Positions 42,635 through 49,631 of a DNA stretch of 49,631 nt are shown here, in pieces (position 1 is the stretch's first letter; every line of letters starts with the position of its first letter). Both the position numbers and the translations under genes were made by a program. Source of the DNA: Myxococcales bacterium (GTDB lineage Bacteria; Myxococcota_A; Polyangia; Polyangiales; Polyangiaceae). The notes under the pieces were generated by a model. That model was not told where the DNA came from and made no database searches. It saw only the letters and a program-made list of their open reading frames with translations. The stretch is taken from contig SECP01000062.1 in assembly GCA_004193285.1 (NCBI GenBank), positions 1 through 49,631 on the forward strand. Direction: 5' to 3'.

Positions 42635-44482
42635 TCACGTGACCAGGCGAACCTTGTACTCCTGCAGCCAGGCGTTGAGCGTCAGTAGGTGTTCGAAGCC
42701 GATTCTGGCGAACTGATTGGCAGGACCTTGCGTCAGTTGCAACAAGCCACGGACCCGTGACTCATCGAGCAGAGCGAGCACTGGAGAGCTCCGGTCATCG
42801 AGTACCTGCGTGACCCGCGCCCGCAGCACTCTTTCGTACTCGGGGTCTTGCGTAGCTGGATACGGGCTCTTCCGCCGCTCCAGCACGGAACGGGGAAGGA
42901 GGTCGCCGGCGGCGGCGCGCAAGAGGCTCTTTTCCCGACCATCGAAGGTCTTCATCGACCAGGGCGTGTTGAACACGTACTCGACCAAACGGTGGTCGCA
43001 GAAGGGAACGCGCACCTCGAGCGAAGAAGCCATGCTCATTCGGTCTTTGCGGTCGAGGAGCATCTGCAGCCAGCGGGTGAGGTTCAAGTAGCAGAGCTCG
43101 CGCATCCGCTTCTCTTGGCCAACCTCGCCCTCCAGTAGCGGCACCTCCGCAAGGGCCTCGGTGTAGCGACTTTGCAGGTAGCCCTGGAGGTCCAGCTTCG
43201 CGGCGAGGTCCGGCGCCATCGGCAGCGGCTGCATTTTCCCGCCGCTGCGTAGGAAGACCATCGCGACCCACGGGAACGTAGGCGTCTCCACCACCTGAGG
43301 ATTGTGGAGCCAAGCGTAGCCCCCGAACACTTCGTCCGCGGATTCCCCCGAGAGCGCGACCGTCGAGTACTCGCGAATGGCCCGAAACAACAGGAACATC
43401 GAGGTATCGATGTCTCCGACACCTGGAAAGTCACGCGCGACCATGACCCTTCTGCGCGCGTCTGGATCCATCAACTGTTGCGCGGACAGCACGATGTTCT
43501 TGTGCTCGGATTTGACGTACTCCGCGACCTCGGCGACGAACGGGGCGTCCGCGGTGCCGCGGACCTCGTCCGGCTTGAAGTCGCGCTCGTTGCCTACGAA
43601 ATCGACCGAGAACGACCGTACGGGGCCGCGGCCCTGCGCGGTCAACGCGCGCTGGGCGAGGGCGGTGATGGTACTCGAATCCAAGCCTCCGGAGAGGAGT
43701 GAGCAGAGGGGTACGTCCGAGACGAGCTGCCGCGTGACGATGTCCTCGAGCAGCTCACGGATGGTCCGCACCGTGGTTTCCAGACTGTCGGTGTGAGGAC
43801 GAGACTCCAGCTTCCAGTACGCGTGCTCGCTCACCTGGCCGGCGCGAATGGTTACGACGTGGCCCGGGCGGACCTCTCGCATCCCGCGGAATACCCCCTC
43901 CCCAGGAGTCTTGTTGAAGGCGAGGAGCTCGCGCATGCCATCCTCGTCCAGCTCCGCAGAGGCCAGCGGGTTCGCCAGGATGGCTTTGGGCTCCGAGCCG
44001 AACAAAACGCCGGTCGGAGTCTGGTAGTAGTACAGGGGTTTGACGCCGAGGCGGTCGCGAACCAGCACGAGCTGTTGCTCCCGCGTGTCCCACACCGCGA
44101 ACGCGAACATCCCATTGAGGCGCGGGGGTGCGGACCGACCCCATTGCTCCCAGGCGCGCAGGACGACCTCCGTATCACTCTCAGTATCGAACCGGTGGCC
44201 CAGAGTCGCGAGCTCGCGGCGCAGCTCACGAAAGTTGTAGACCTCACCGGTGTAGACGAGCACGAAAGCGGGTTGGTCCTCCCGCCTGGCGATCATCGGC
44301 TGCTTACCCTTGGCCACGTCGATCACGGCCAGGCGACGGTGACCGAGGGCCGCCCGCTCGTCCAACCAGAGGCCCTCGGCGTCGGGCCCGCGGTTGCGCA
44401 TCGTCTGCGTCATCGCTCGCGCGGTCTCTTTCTGTTCACGAAGGTCTCGTTCGTAGTCTACCCAGCCGGCTATTCCACACAT
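42635..44482 (-). CDS. asnB: Asparagine-synthase-like glutamine amidotransferase
   Basis: 615 residues; GAGAGGAAA precedes ATG. Cys2 (MCGIAGWVDY) is the glutaminase nucleophile. The N-terminal Ntn domain continues with MRNRGPDAEGLWLDE and the C-terminal synthetase domain has the PPi loop LLSGGLDSS and LSGESADEVFGGY. It activates a carboxylate with ATP and transfers ammonia from Gln to form an amide. The loop usually written YNGE in AsnB reads YTGE here (Thr78), at the site of the glutaminase oxyanion-hole Asn. Some AsnB-like amidotransferases carry such substitutions, and I could not check how common it is in this group. In this locus it may amidate the product rather than make free Asn. It lies 49 bases after the methyltransferase gene. 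Confidence 0.92.
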   Translation of the reverse strand: MCGIAGWVDYERDLREQKETARAMTQTMRNRGPDAEGLWLDERAALGHRRLAVIDVAKGKQPMIARREDQPAFVLVYTGEVYNFRELRRELATLGHRFDTESDTEVVLRAWEQWGRSAPPRLNGMFAFAVWDTREQQLVLVRDRLGVKPLYYYQTPTGVLFGSEPKAILANPLASAELDEDGMRELLAFNKTPGEGVFRGMREVRPGHVVTIRAGQVSEHAYWKLESRPHTDSLETTVRTIRELLEDIVTRQLVSDVPLCSLLSGGLDSSTITALAQRALTAQGRGPVRSFSVDFVGNERDFKPDEVRGTADAPFVAEVAEYVKSEHKNIVLSAQQLMDPDARRRVMVARDFPGVGDIDTSMFLLFRAIREYSTVALSGESADEVFGGYAWLHNPQVVETPTFPWVAMVFLRSGGKMQPLPMAPDLAAKLDLQGYLQSRYTEALAEVPLLEGEVGQEKRMRELCYLNLTRWLQMLLDRKDRMSMASSLEVRVPFCDHRLVEYVFNTPWSMKTFDGREKSLLRAAAGDLLPRSVLERRKSPYPATQDPEYERVLRARVTQVLDDRSSPVLALLDESRVRGLLQLTQGPANQFARIGFEHLLTLNAWLQEYKVRLVT

Positions 44483-44531
44483 GGCGTTTCCTCTCTTCTG
44501 AAATTCCGTAACGAATTGCGCGCGCGAAGGC

Positions 44532-45218
44532 TCATTCGTACACGAGCTCGAACAGCTCCGTCTTGAGCTCGAAGTCGTTGTCCGTAGTCTCCTGCGCGGC
44601 CTGCGCGCGGAGGCTCGCGTGATTTGCGGCGACGATGGCCTGAAGCTCGTTCAGCCTGCCCAAGGTCGTAGAAAATCCGATGAAGACTCGCCCCCCTCGC
44701 CGCAGGTGTCGGCGCGCTTCCGCGACGAAGCGGCGGATAGAGTCGTAACCGGGGTCGAAGATGGCCCGCTGCGACCAGTCGAGATCCGTTTCGCGGATGA
44801 AGCCGAAGGGCACGTTCCAAAAGATGCAGTCGAACTCGTCTTCGGCGTGGAGCGGCTCGAAGAGCGACCCTTCTACAATCGTGACCTCGTCCGTGAGCCG
44901 GTACTCGGCCACGTTTTCGCGAGCGTTCTCGACCGCCTGCGGATTGATGTCCACGCCCGTCACCTGCGCCTCGTGCAGAAGACGCATGAGCACGCAGATG
45001 GCTCCTGTTCCACAACCGATTTCCAAGAAACTTTCACCGCGTCGCAACGGGAGGACGCGCGCAAAGAACTCGGTGTCGGGGTAATAGCGCGGCGAGAACA
45101 CTCCCGGATGAACGACGAATGGCCGGTCCAGCACCGTCACCGGGTACGGAGTGGTCTCCGTCTGCGAGTGCAGAAAGTCGTTCATCATTTGAACGACGGC
45201 GTCGTAACTCATGTCCAT
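44532..45218 (-). CDS. HemK/PrmC-like SAM methyltransferase
   Basis: 228 residues. ATG at 45218 has GAAGGAG 10 bases before it and overlaps the upstream gene end by ten bases; ATG at 45212 is an alternative. Motif I is FLEIGCGTGAICVLM, with VTGVDINPQAVENARENV after it, a standard class I fold. The catalytic loop that is NPPY in N5-glutamine methyltransferases reads NVPF (135-138), in CIFWNVPFGF. The N-terminal release-factor-binding domain of PrmC is absent, so it is probably not a housekeeping PrmC but a small-molecule N-methyltransferase belonging to this locus. Confidence 0.85.
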   Translation of the reverse strand: MDMSYDAVVQMMNDFLHSQTETTPYPVTVLDRPFVVHPGVFSPRYYPDTEFFARVLPLRRGESFLEIGCGTGAICVLMRLLHEAQVTGVDINPQAVENARENVAEYRLTDEVTIVEGSLFEPLHAEDEFDCIFWNVPFGFIRETDLDWSQRAIFDPGYDSIRRFVAEARRHLRRGGRVFIGFSTTLGRLNELQAIVAANHASLRAQAAQETTDNDFELKTELFELVYE

Positions 45219-48200
45219 GACAGTTGCGCTCCTTCGCTACCCACGCGTTCGGTCTCGAGGCCCCCGCCCGCCTGAAGTGGCAGAAGGCTGGGTCGCATGA
45301 GCTTGCCGCTCGCGGTGCGGGGTACGGCGTCCACCTTCGCGAACAGGTGCGGATACTGGTCCTTGCCTAGCCGCTCCCTCGAGAGCGCCCGTAGCTCGCT
45401 CCAAAGGCGCTCCAGGTCGTGGTCGTAGCCGGCGGCGGCGTCGACCACGACGAGCGCCTTGGGACGCGGCAGCCGGTACTGATCGCTGACTATACTCACG
45501 ACGCACTCTCGTACGGCAGGGTGGGTTTGAAGGACGGATTCCACACTCTCGGCCGAGAACCAACACCCGTTGATCTTGATCGTCGAGCTAGCTCGACCAA
45601 CGTTGTAGAAGCGATACTCGGCGTCGTAATAGAACAAGTCCCGTGTCTTGAACCACCCGTCTGCAAACGTAGTTTTCGTCAACTCCGGGTCTGTCATGTA
45701 AGCCTCCGCGAGCGGGCCGCCTCGGAGCCACAGCGTGCCTACCTCGCCGATGTCGCAGAGCTCACCCTGTTCGTTGAGTAGCCTGACCGCGAAGCCAGGC
45801 ACGACGACGCCCGTGCACGAGGCGCTGGCGTAGGAGGGGCGGTTCGAAACGAACGTGGAGAGCGCCTCCGTGCAGCCGATACCGTCCAAAGGCTCGACGC
45901 CGAGCAGGAGCTGCAGCTCCCGAAAGAGCCGCGGCGGGAGCTTCTCCCCCGCAGAGACGCACAAGCGAAGCCGAGGAAAGCTCGAGGCGCGCGGGACTCG
46001 AGACAGGAGTAGCTTGTAGACCGCAGGCACCGCCAAGAGCGCCGTGATCTCGTATTGGGTCAGGACGTCCGCAACGAGCACGCCCGAGGCCTTTGGCGCC
46101 GCCACGACGTGAGTGGCCCCCGCCAGGAGCGAGAGCATCAGGTTGTGTATCCCGTAGGCGAAGAACATGGGTGAGGGCGTGTGAACCCGGTCCGCGCTGC
46201 TCAGGCCGAGCACGTAAGCCGCGTAGTTGCGGCTGCACGTGAGGAGGTCCCGGTGCGAGTGAGCCACGGCTTTGGGAGTGCCGGTGGAGCCCGAGGTGAA
46301 CAGAACCAACGCTGCCGAGCCGGGCGGGACGCGGACGGCCGGAAAGGTCACGGCAGCCGCGGCGGGCTCTTCGAGGGTGAGCGCGGGGTCCAGGGCGACC
46401 GCGGGCGCCTCTGTGTAGGAGGCAAGGCTCGGGACACAAGCACGGTCGTAAAGCACGAGCTGGGGGTTTGCGGCGTCGAGCATGACCCGCAGGTTCGCCT
46501 CTGAATGGAAGTTGAGCGGCGCGAGCACCCAGCCTCCCATCAGGCAACCGAGAAGGATCGCGACGCTCTCGAGACCGTCGGGAGCTGCGAGCGCCACGAC
46601 GTCACCCGGCTCCAGCCCCAGGGAGCGAAAATGGTGCGCGTACGCGCTCGCTCGAATCCGCAGCTCCGCGTAGCTCAGGGCGTCTCCGGTCGCGGGCGCG
46701 ATCACTTTAGACGACGAGCTCAGGTGAGCCGGGCAGAACACGTGCTCGCAGACGTTGAGCGGCGACTGGTCGGGCGGGACGAGGGAGGGATTGAGGATCG
46801 TGAGCTCAGAGGGCGCCGGCTCGGAGCCGGCGAGGACCCTTCGGTGGCTCTGGAATGCGCACCACTCCACCGGAGTGATGTCACCCCAGAAGCCCTGAAT
46901 CGCAGTGACCCGGAGCCCGAGCTCATCGACCAACGCCTCGCTCCCGGCGCACGCGGAGGCGCGCCCGGGCGCGGCCGCGAGCTCGAGCAGCGCCGCGAGT
47001 GGCTCCGCGTCCACGCCGTGCTGCCCGAGCGGCCCCGTGCTCGTCAGCGGCTGGCCGAAAATCTGCAGCGACACGCCGCGCCCGTACAGGACATTGGACT
47101 GCAGAGACACTGGCGTCGGCCTCAGCCGCAGTACCCCGAATAGGTCCAAGACGAGCGAGCTTGGCCGAAGCACGAGCTCGTCGGTGGAGGCCTCCGGAAA
47201 GATCAAGAGGACCTCGATGCGCGGGCGAGCTGGATTGGCCGGCGGCGGCAGGGCGCCCTGCCAGTACTCGCGCAGCTCCCGCTCCGTCGCCGCGTCCGCG
47301 CCCATGAACTCGAACGAGAGCTCGTTGCCGCTGAGCTGAGGCAAGACGACGTCCGCGACGGCCCTGCGGACGAGATGCTTGGCCGCGGCCGCGGCGGAGC
47401 GCGCCGCCACTGAATGCTCCTTCCGCGCCGCCAGCCGGCGCGCGGATGCCTGGCTCAACGCGACGCGCGCGCCTCGGCCAAGGTCCACCCCGCAAGCACG
47501 CGCAACGGCGGCCTCGATCGCGGAACGATCGTCTGCTGGCCGGGTGCTCGGAAAGCACACCTGTTGGAGAAGCACGCGTTGGGAGCCAACGCTGGCGGCT
47601 CGGCGCTCGAGCAAGAAGGGGCGGAGCCTGGCAGCGAGCCACTGGCCGGCGGAGCGAGCAGCCTGATCGTCGTAGGCGAGCAGACTCGCATCGAGCCGGG
47701 CCAGAGTTTGCGGGTCGGGAGGCTCGTAGACGAGGAAAAGGGCGGTGTCCGCGCGGCCGTCGTCGAGGTCGCCAACGCCGATTTCGGCGCCACGGTGGAC
47801 CGCGACCGGATTCTTCGGTCCGCCCAGGTGCCGGAAGAGGAGATCCGTGCGGCGATGAAACAGCGCTTCCACCAGCGGCTCGAGAACCCTGACTAGCCGC
47901 TCGATGTCACCGCACGTGGCATCGACACCCAGCCAAAACTGGACGCCGTTTCCAGGCGACTGTTGAGCTTGGACGAGGACGCCGCGGTGGGCCAGACAAG
48001 AGGCGACGAGGCGCCCCAGCTGCCCCTGCCGGTCACACTCCTGAAGCCACAAGCCGAAGCGGGGCGACGACGCATCGGCCGGGCAACGTAGGGATAGCGT
48101 GAAGCAAGAGCTCGCGAGACTCGTCGTGAGCGCCGGCGCGTAGGCCTTCCCCAGCCGGTGAAGGTGGTCAGAGAGGAGCTCCGCGGCAGCCGTGGGCAAC

Positions 48201-48307
48201 GTAGGCCCGGCGCTCGTCAGAGGGGCGCGAAAATCCAGGTCCGCGCTCACGCGCAGCCCGGCGAAAGCCTCGCCATCGTGGTCCGGCGTATCACGACGAG
48301 ACATCAT
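45209..48307 (-). CDS. Fusion: unrecognised N-terminal region plus benzoate-CoA-ligase-like adenylating domain
   Basis: 1032 residues. ATG at 48307 overlaps the condensation-gene stop (ATGA). Residues about 530-1020 are an ANL adenylating enzyme: VLFTSGSTGTPKAVAHSHRD (P-loop near 669), GIGCTEALSTFVSNRP, TRDLFYYDAEYRFYNVGRAS and the hinge-to-Lys segment PRTASGKLMRPSLLPL with the catalytic Lys. It is closest in motif wording to benzoate-CoA ligases rather than to amino-acid-activating NRPS A domains. Residues 1-520 match no family I recognise; one part (LAHRGVLVQAQQ to LEPLVEALF) faintly resembles the C-terminal lobe of class III aminotransferases, but no PLP Lys context is seen. No carrier domain is fused. 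Substrate unknown, perhaps an aryl acid. Confidence 0.8.
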   Translation of the reverse strand: MMSRRDTPDHDGEAFAGLRVSADLDFRAPLTSAGPTLPTAAAELLSDHLHRLGKAYAPALTTSLASSCFTLSLRCPADASSPRFGLWLQECDRQGQLGRLVASCLAHRGVLVQAQQSPGNGVQFWLGVDATCGDIERLVRVLEPLVEALFHRRTDLLFRHLGGPKNPVAVHRGAEIGVGDLDDGRADTALFLVYEPPDPQTLARLDASLLAYDDQAARSAGQWLAARLRPFLLERRAASVGSQRVLLQQVCFPSTRPADDRSAIEAAVARACGVDLGRGARVALSQASARRLAARKEHSVAARSAAAAAKHLVRRAVADVVLPQLSGNELSFEFMGADAATERELREYWQGALPPPANPARPRIEVLLIFPEASTDELVLRPSSLVLDLFGVLRLRPTPVSLQSNVLYGRGVSLQIFGQPLTSTGPLGQHGVDAEPLAALLELAAAPGRASACAGSEALVDELGLRVTAIQGFWGDITPVEWCAFQSHRRVLAGSEPAPSELTILNPSLVPPDQSPLNVCEHVFCPAHLSSSSKVIAPATGDALSYAELRIRASAYAHHFRSLGLEPGDVVALAAPDGLESVAILLGCLMGGWVLAPLNFHSEANLRVMLDAANPQLVLYDRACVPSLASYTEAPAVALDPALTLEEPAAAAVTFPAVRVPPGSAALVLFTSGSTGTPKAVAHSHRDLLTCSRNYAAYVLGLSSADRVHTPSPMFFAYGIHNLMLSLLAGATHVVAAPKASGVLVADVLTQYEITALLAVPAVYKLLLSRVPRASSFPRLRLCVSAGEKLPPRLFRELQLLLGVEPLDGIGCTEALSTFVSNRPSYASASCTGVVVPGFAVRLLNEQGELCDIGEVGTLWLRGGPLAEAYMTDPELTKTTFADGWFKTRDLFYYDAEYRFYNVGRASSTIKINGCWFSAESVESVLQTHPAVRECVVSIVSDQYRLPRPKALVVVDAAAGYDHDLERLWSELRALSRERLGKDQYPHLFAKVDAVPRTASGKLMRPSLLPLQAGGGLETERVGSEGAQLSWT

Positions 48308-49631
48308 GGTGCCTCGTTCAGCGTGGAGACCATGAACTCGACCGCGCGCTGATGGTGGTGGATCAGCCGACGGATGGTGGCTTCCGAAAAGAGCTCCTGT
48401 GGGTATTCGACGTGAACCCTGAGGTACGTCTCGTCACCGAAGAATTGGAGATCGAGCTCGTTGGGAGTCGTTCGCTCGTCGCGCTCGATGACCGCCATCG
48501 TCAAGTCGTCACTCAAGCTCTCCGACGTCGCGTCGGGAAAGTTCTGGTGGCGGAGCATGACCGGAACGAGCGGTATCTTGCTGCTGTCTCGAGACGTGTT
48601 GACCAGGCTCAAAATGCGCTCGAACGGTAGCGCTTGGTACTCGAACGCGCCCAGCACCGTGCGCTTCGTCCGCCGCATCAACTCGCCCATATCCGGGTCT
48701 CCGGAAAGGTCGATGCGCAACGGGAGCACGTTGATGAAGAAGCCGATGATGCTTTCGAGCTCCAGTTGCGTGCGCCCAGCCGTGGTCGTGCCGATGCAGA
48801 GGTCGGCTTTCCCCGTGTACTGCTTCAGCACGAGCGCGAAGCTCGTCAACAGACCCATGAACAGCGTCGTATGATGCGCTCGGCCAAACCGGCCGAAGGC
48901 TCGCGCGAGCGATTCCGGATAGTCGTAGGTGACGCCCGCCGCCTTCCAGGCGCGGTTCGGCGGCCTGGCGTAGTCGTAGGGGAGCTGGAGGTCGTCCTCG
49001 TAATCTTCGAGCTCCTCTTGCCAATAGCGCGCGTGGTGTCGAAAGTCCTGAGCCCGCTGCCAAACCGCGTAGTCCGCGTATTGGATGGGGAGCGGTGAAA
49101 GCTGCGGCGTCCTTCCCGTCACTTTGGCGAGATAGAACGCTCGAAGCTCGCGGCTCATCACGTTGTACTGCGACCACCCGTCGTAAACGATGTGATGCAT
49201 GCCGATGAGCAAGGCGTGATCCTCGGCCGTGAACTTCAGCACGCGCACGAGCAAGACCGGACCGTTCGCCAGGTCGTACACGTGAGTGGCGAGTTGGTCC
49301 ATCGCGGGGGCAATGGCGCTCTCGGTCGCGTCCGCGACGGAGAAGTCGAGCTCCTGATCGACTTGCGGGATTTGAACGGCGCCGGCCCCACCAGGCAGCT
49401 CCTTGAAAACGGTGCGAAGGCTCTCGTGGCGTGCTTGCAGGTGCTCGAAGGCCGAGCGCAGCCCGGAGACGGAGAGCGGACCACGAATGCGCAGACCGAT
49501 CGTGCCGTTGTAGCTCGTGCGCTGCTCTTCCATGTGCTGGTGGACGAACCACAGCCGCTCTTGCAAGAAGGACAGCGGCAGCGAGAGAGTGCGCGCTACC
49601 GGCGTGATGGGAGGCAGGACCACGCGGTCCT
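48304..49631 (-). CDS. NRPS condensation domain, 5' end beyond window
   Basis: At least 439 residues; a GTG at 49623 could be a start, but the frame is open to the window edge. The linker LPPITPVARTLSLPLSF and core C1 SFLQERLWFVHQ are those that normally follow a carrier protein, so further domains probably lie upstream. The active-site motif is MHHIVYDGWS (His143, His144, Asp148, Gly149 counted from the GTG), intact for amide-bond formation. Later cores include YADYAVWQR, IGFFINVLPLRIDL and ALPFERIL. The protein ends soon after the domain, with no A or PCP domain following. It overlaps the adenylating fusion by four bases. The last six bases of the window may be artefactual. Confidence 0.88.
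   Translation of the reverse strand, partial: DRVVLPPITPVARTLSLPLSFLQERLWFVHQHMEEQRTSYNGTIGLRIRGPLSVSGLRSAFEHLQARHESLRTVFKELPGGAGAVQIPQVDQELDFSVADATESAIAPAMDQLATHVYDLANGPVLLVRVLKFTAEDHALLIGMHHIVYDGWSQYNVMSRELRAFYLAKVTGRTPQLSPLPIQYADYAVWQRAQDFRHHARYWQEELEDYEDDLQLPYDYARPPNRAWKAAGVTYDYPESLARAFGRFGRAHHTTLFMGLLTSFALVLKQYTGKADLCIGTTTAGRTQLELESIIGFFINVLPLRIDLSGDPDMGELMRRTKRTVLGAFEYQALPFERILSLVNTSRDSSKIPLVPVMLRHQNFPDATSESLSDDLTMAVIERDERTTPNELDLQFFGDETYLRVHVEYPQELFSEATIRRLIHHHQRAVEFMVSTLNEAP
49616..49631. repeat. Short inverted repeat ending at the last base
   Basis: Bases 49616-49621 and 49626-49631 are perfect 6-base complements with a 4-base loop, and the second arm stops at the final base of the window. 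Alone this is weak, but it mirrors the long fold-back at the other end, so the last few bases may not represent true upstream sequence. Confidence 0.6.

Noticed and set aside
44502..44517. AATTC/GAATT inverted repeat upstream of the asparagine-synthase gene
   Set aside because: Five-base arms only; could be an operator but is within chance expectation.

Overview
The window is GC-rich DNA with long antisense shadow frames. Several traits point to a predatory or soil myxobacterium, most likely order Polyangiales (Sorangium/Polyangium-like). These include many Ser/Gly/Ala-linker lipoproteins, DUF4215-type Cys motifs followed by EGF and RCC1 repeats, an LDLa/leucine-rich lipoprotein, discoidin-like domains, an ECF sigma module and an NRPS locus. 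The assignment is inferred from gene content only. No rRNA, tRNA, IS element or CRISPR array was seen.

Layout. 1-1.3 kb: a TPM-domain gene cut by the window edge, then lemA, both on the minus strand. Bases 1-130 form a perfect fold-back that looks like a contig-end artefact. 1.4-2.4 kb: a TruC-like pseudouridine synthase and a small lipoprotein, followed by hairpins between convergent genes. 2.6-11.2 kb: a minus-strand MoxR/VWA operon, in transcription order DUF4175-like coiled-coil protein, MoxR ATPase, DUF58, BatA-type VWA, and a double-VWA/GATase-like protein. The last three genes overlap by one to a few bases. 11.4-16.2 kb: an LDLa/leucine-rich lipoprotein, then two tandem paralogous exported proteins facing an ECF sigma factor and its overlapping membrane partner, probably one regulatory module. 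16.4-22.3 kb: a HEAT/discoidin-like exported protein, an NAD-dependent epimerase, a membrane protein, a peptidase-MA-like protease and a chorismate mutase. 22.3-28.9 kb: a VWA lipoprotein, a 1004-residue carboxypeptidase-regulatory/PDZ protein, a protein with 20 near-identical heptads, a YceI-like lipoprotein, a 45-residue membrane protein and a lone receiver domain. 29-33.4 kb: an acyl-CoA dehydrogenase and two tandem RCC1 lipoproteins. 33.5-39.4 kb: an outer-membrane protein, aroC, a 53-residue membrane protein, a short-chain dehydrogenase and an S46 dipeptidyl-peptidase. 39.5-40.6 kb: a discoidin-like lipoprotein.

40.7-49.6 kb is the 3' part of a minus-strand biosynthetic locus. In transcription order it holds an NRPS condensation domain (cut by the window end), a fusion of an unrecognised ~520-residue region with a benzoate-CoA-ligase-like adenylating domain, a HemK-like methyltransferase, an asparagine-synthase-like amidotransferase, and, after a 342-base gap with a possible terminator, a VOC protein and an LCM-type methyltransferase. 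Coupled stop/start overlaps link the first three genes and the last two. No carrier-protein or thioesterase domain is visible, so the cluster must continue upstream or depend on genes elsewhere.

The strongest leads for something undescribed are the sigma/paired-exported-protein module at 12.9-16.2 kb, the N-terminal half of the adenylating fusion at 45.2-48.3 kb, and the 20-heptad protein at 26.6 kb. Two small membrane proteins (28249-28386 and 36065-36226) are easily missed.
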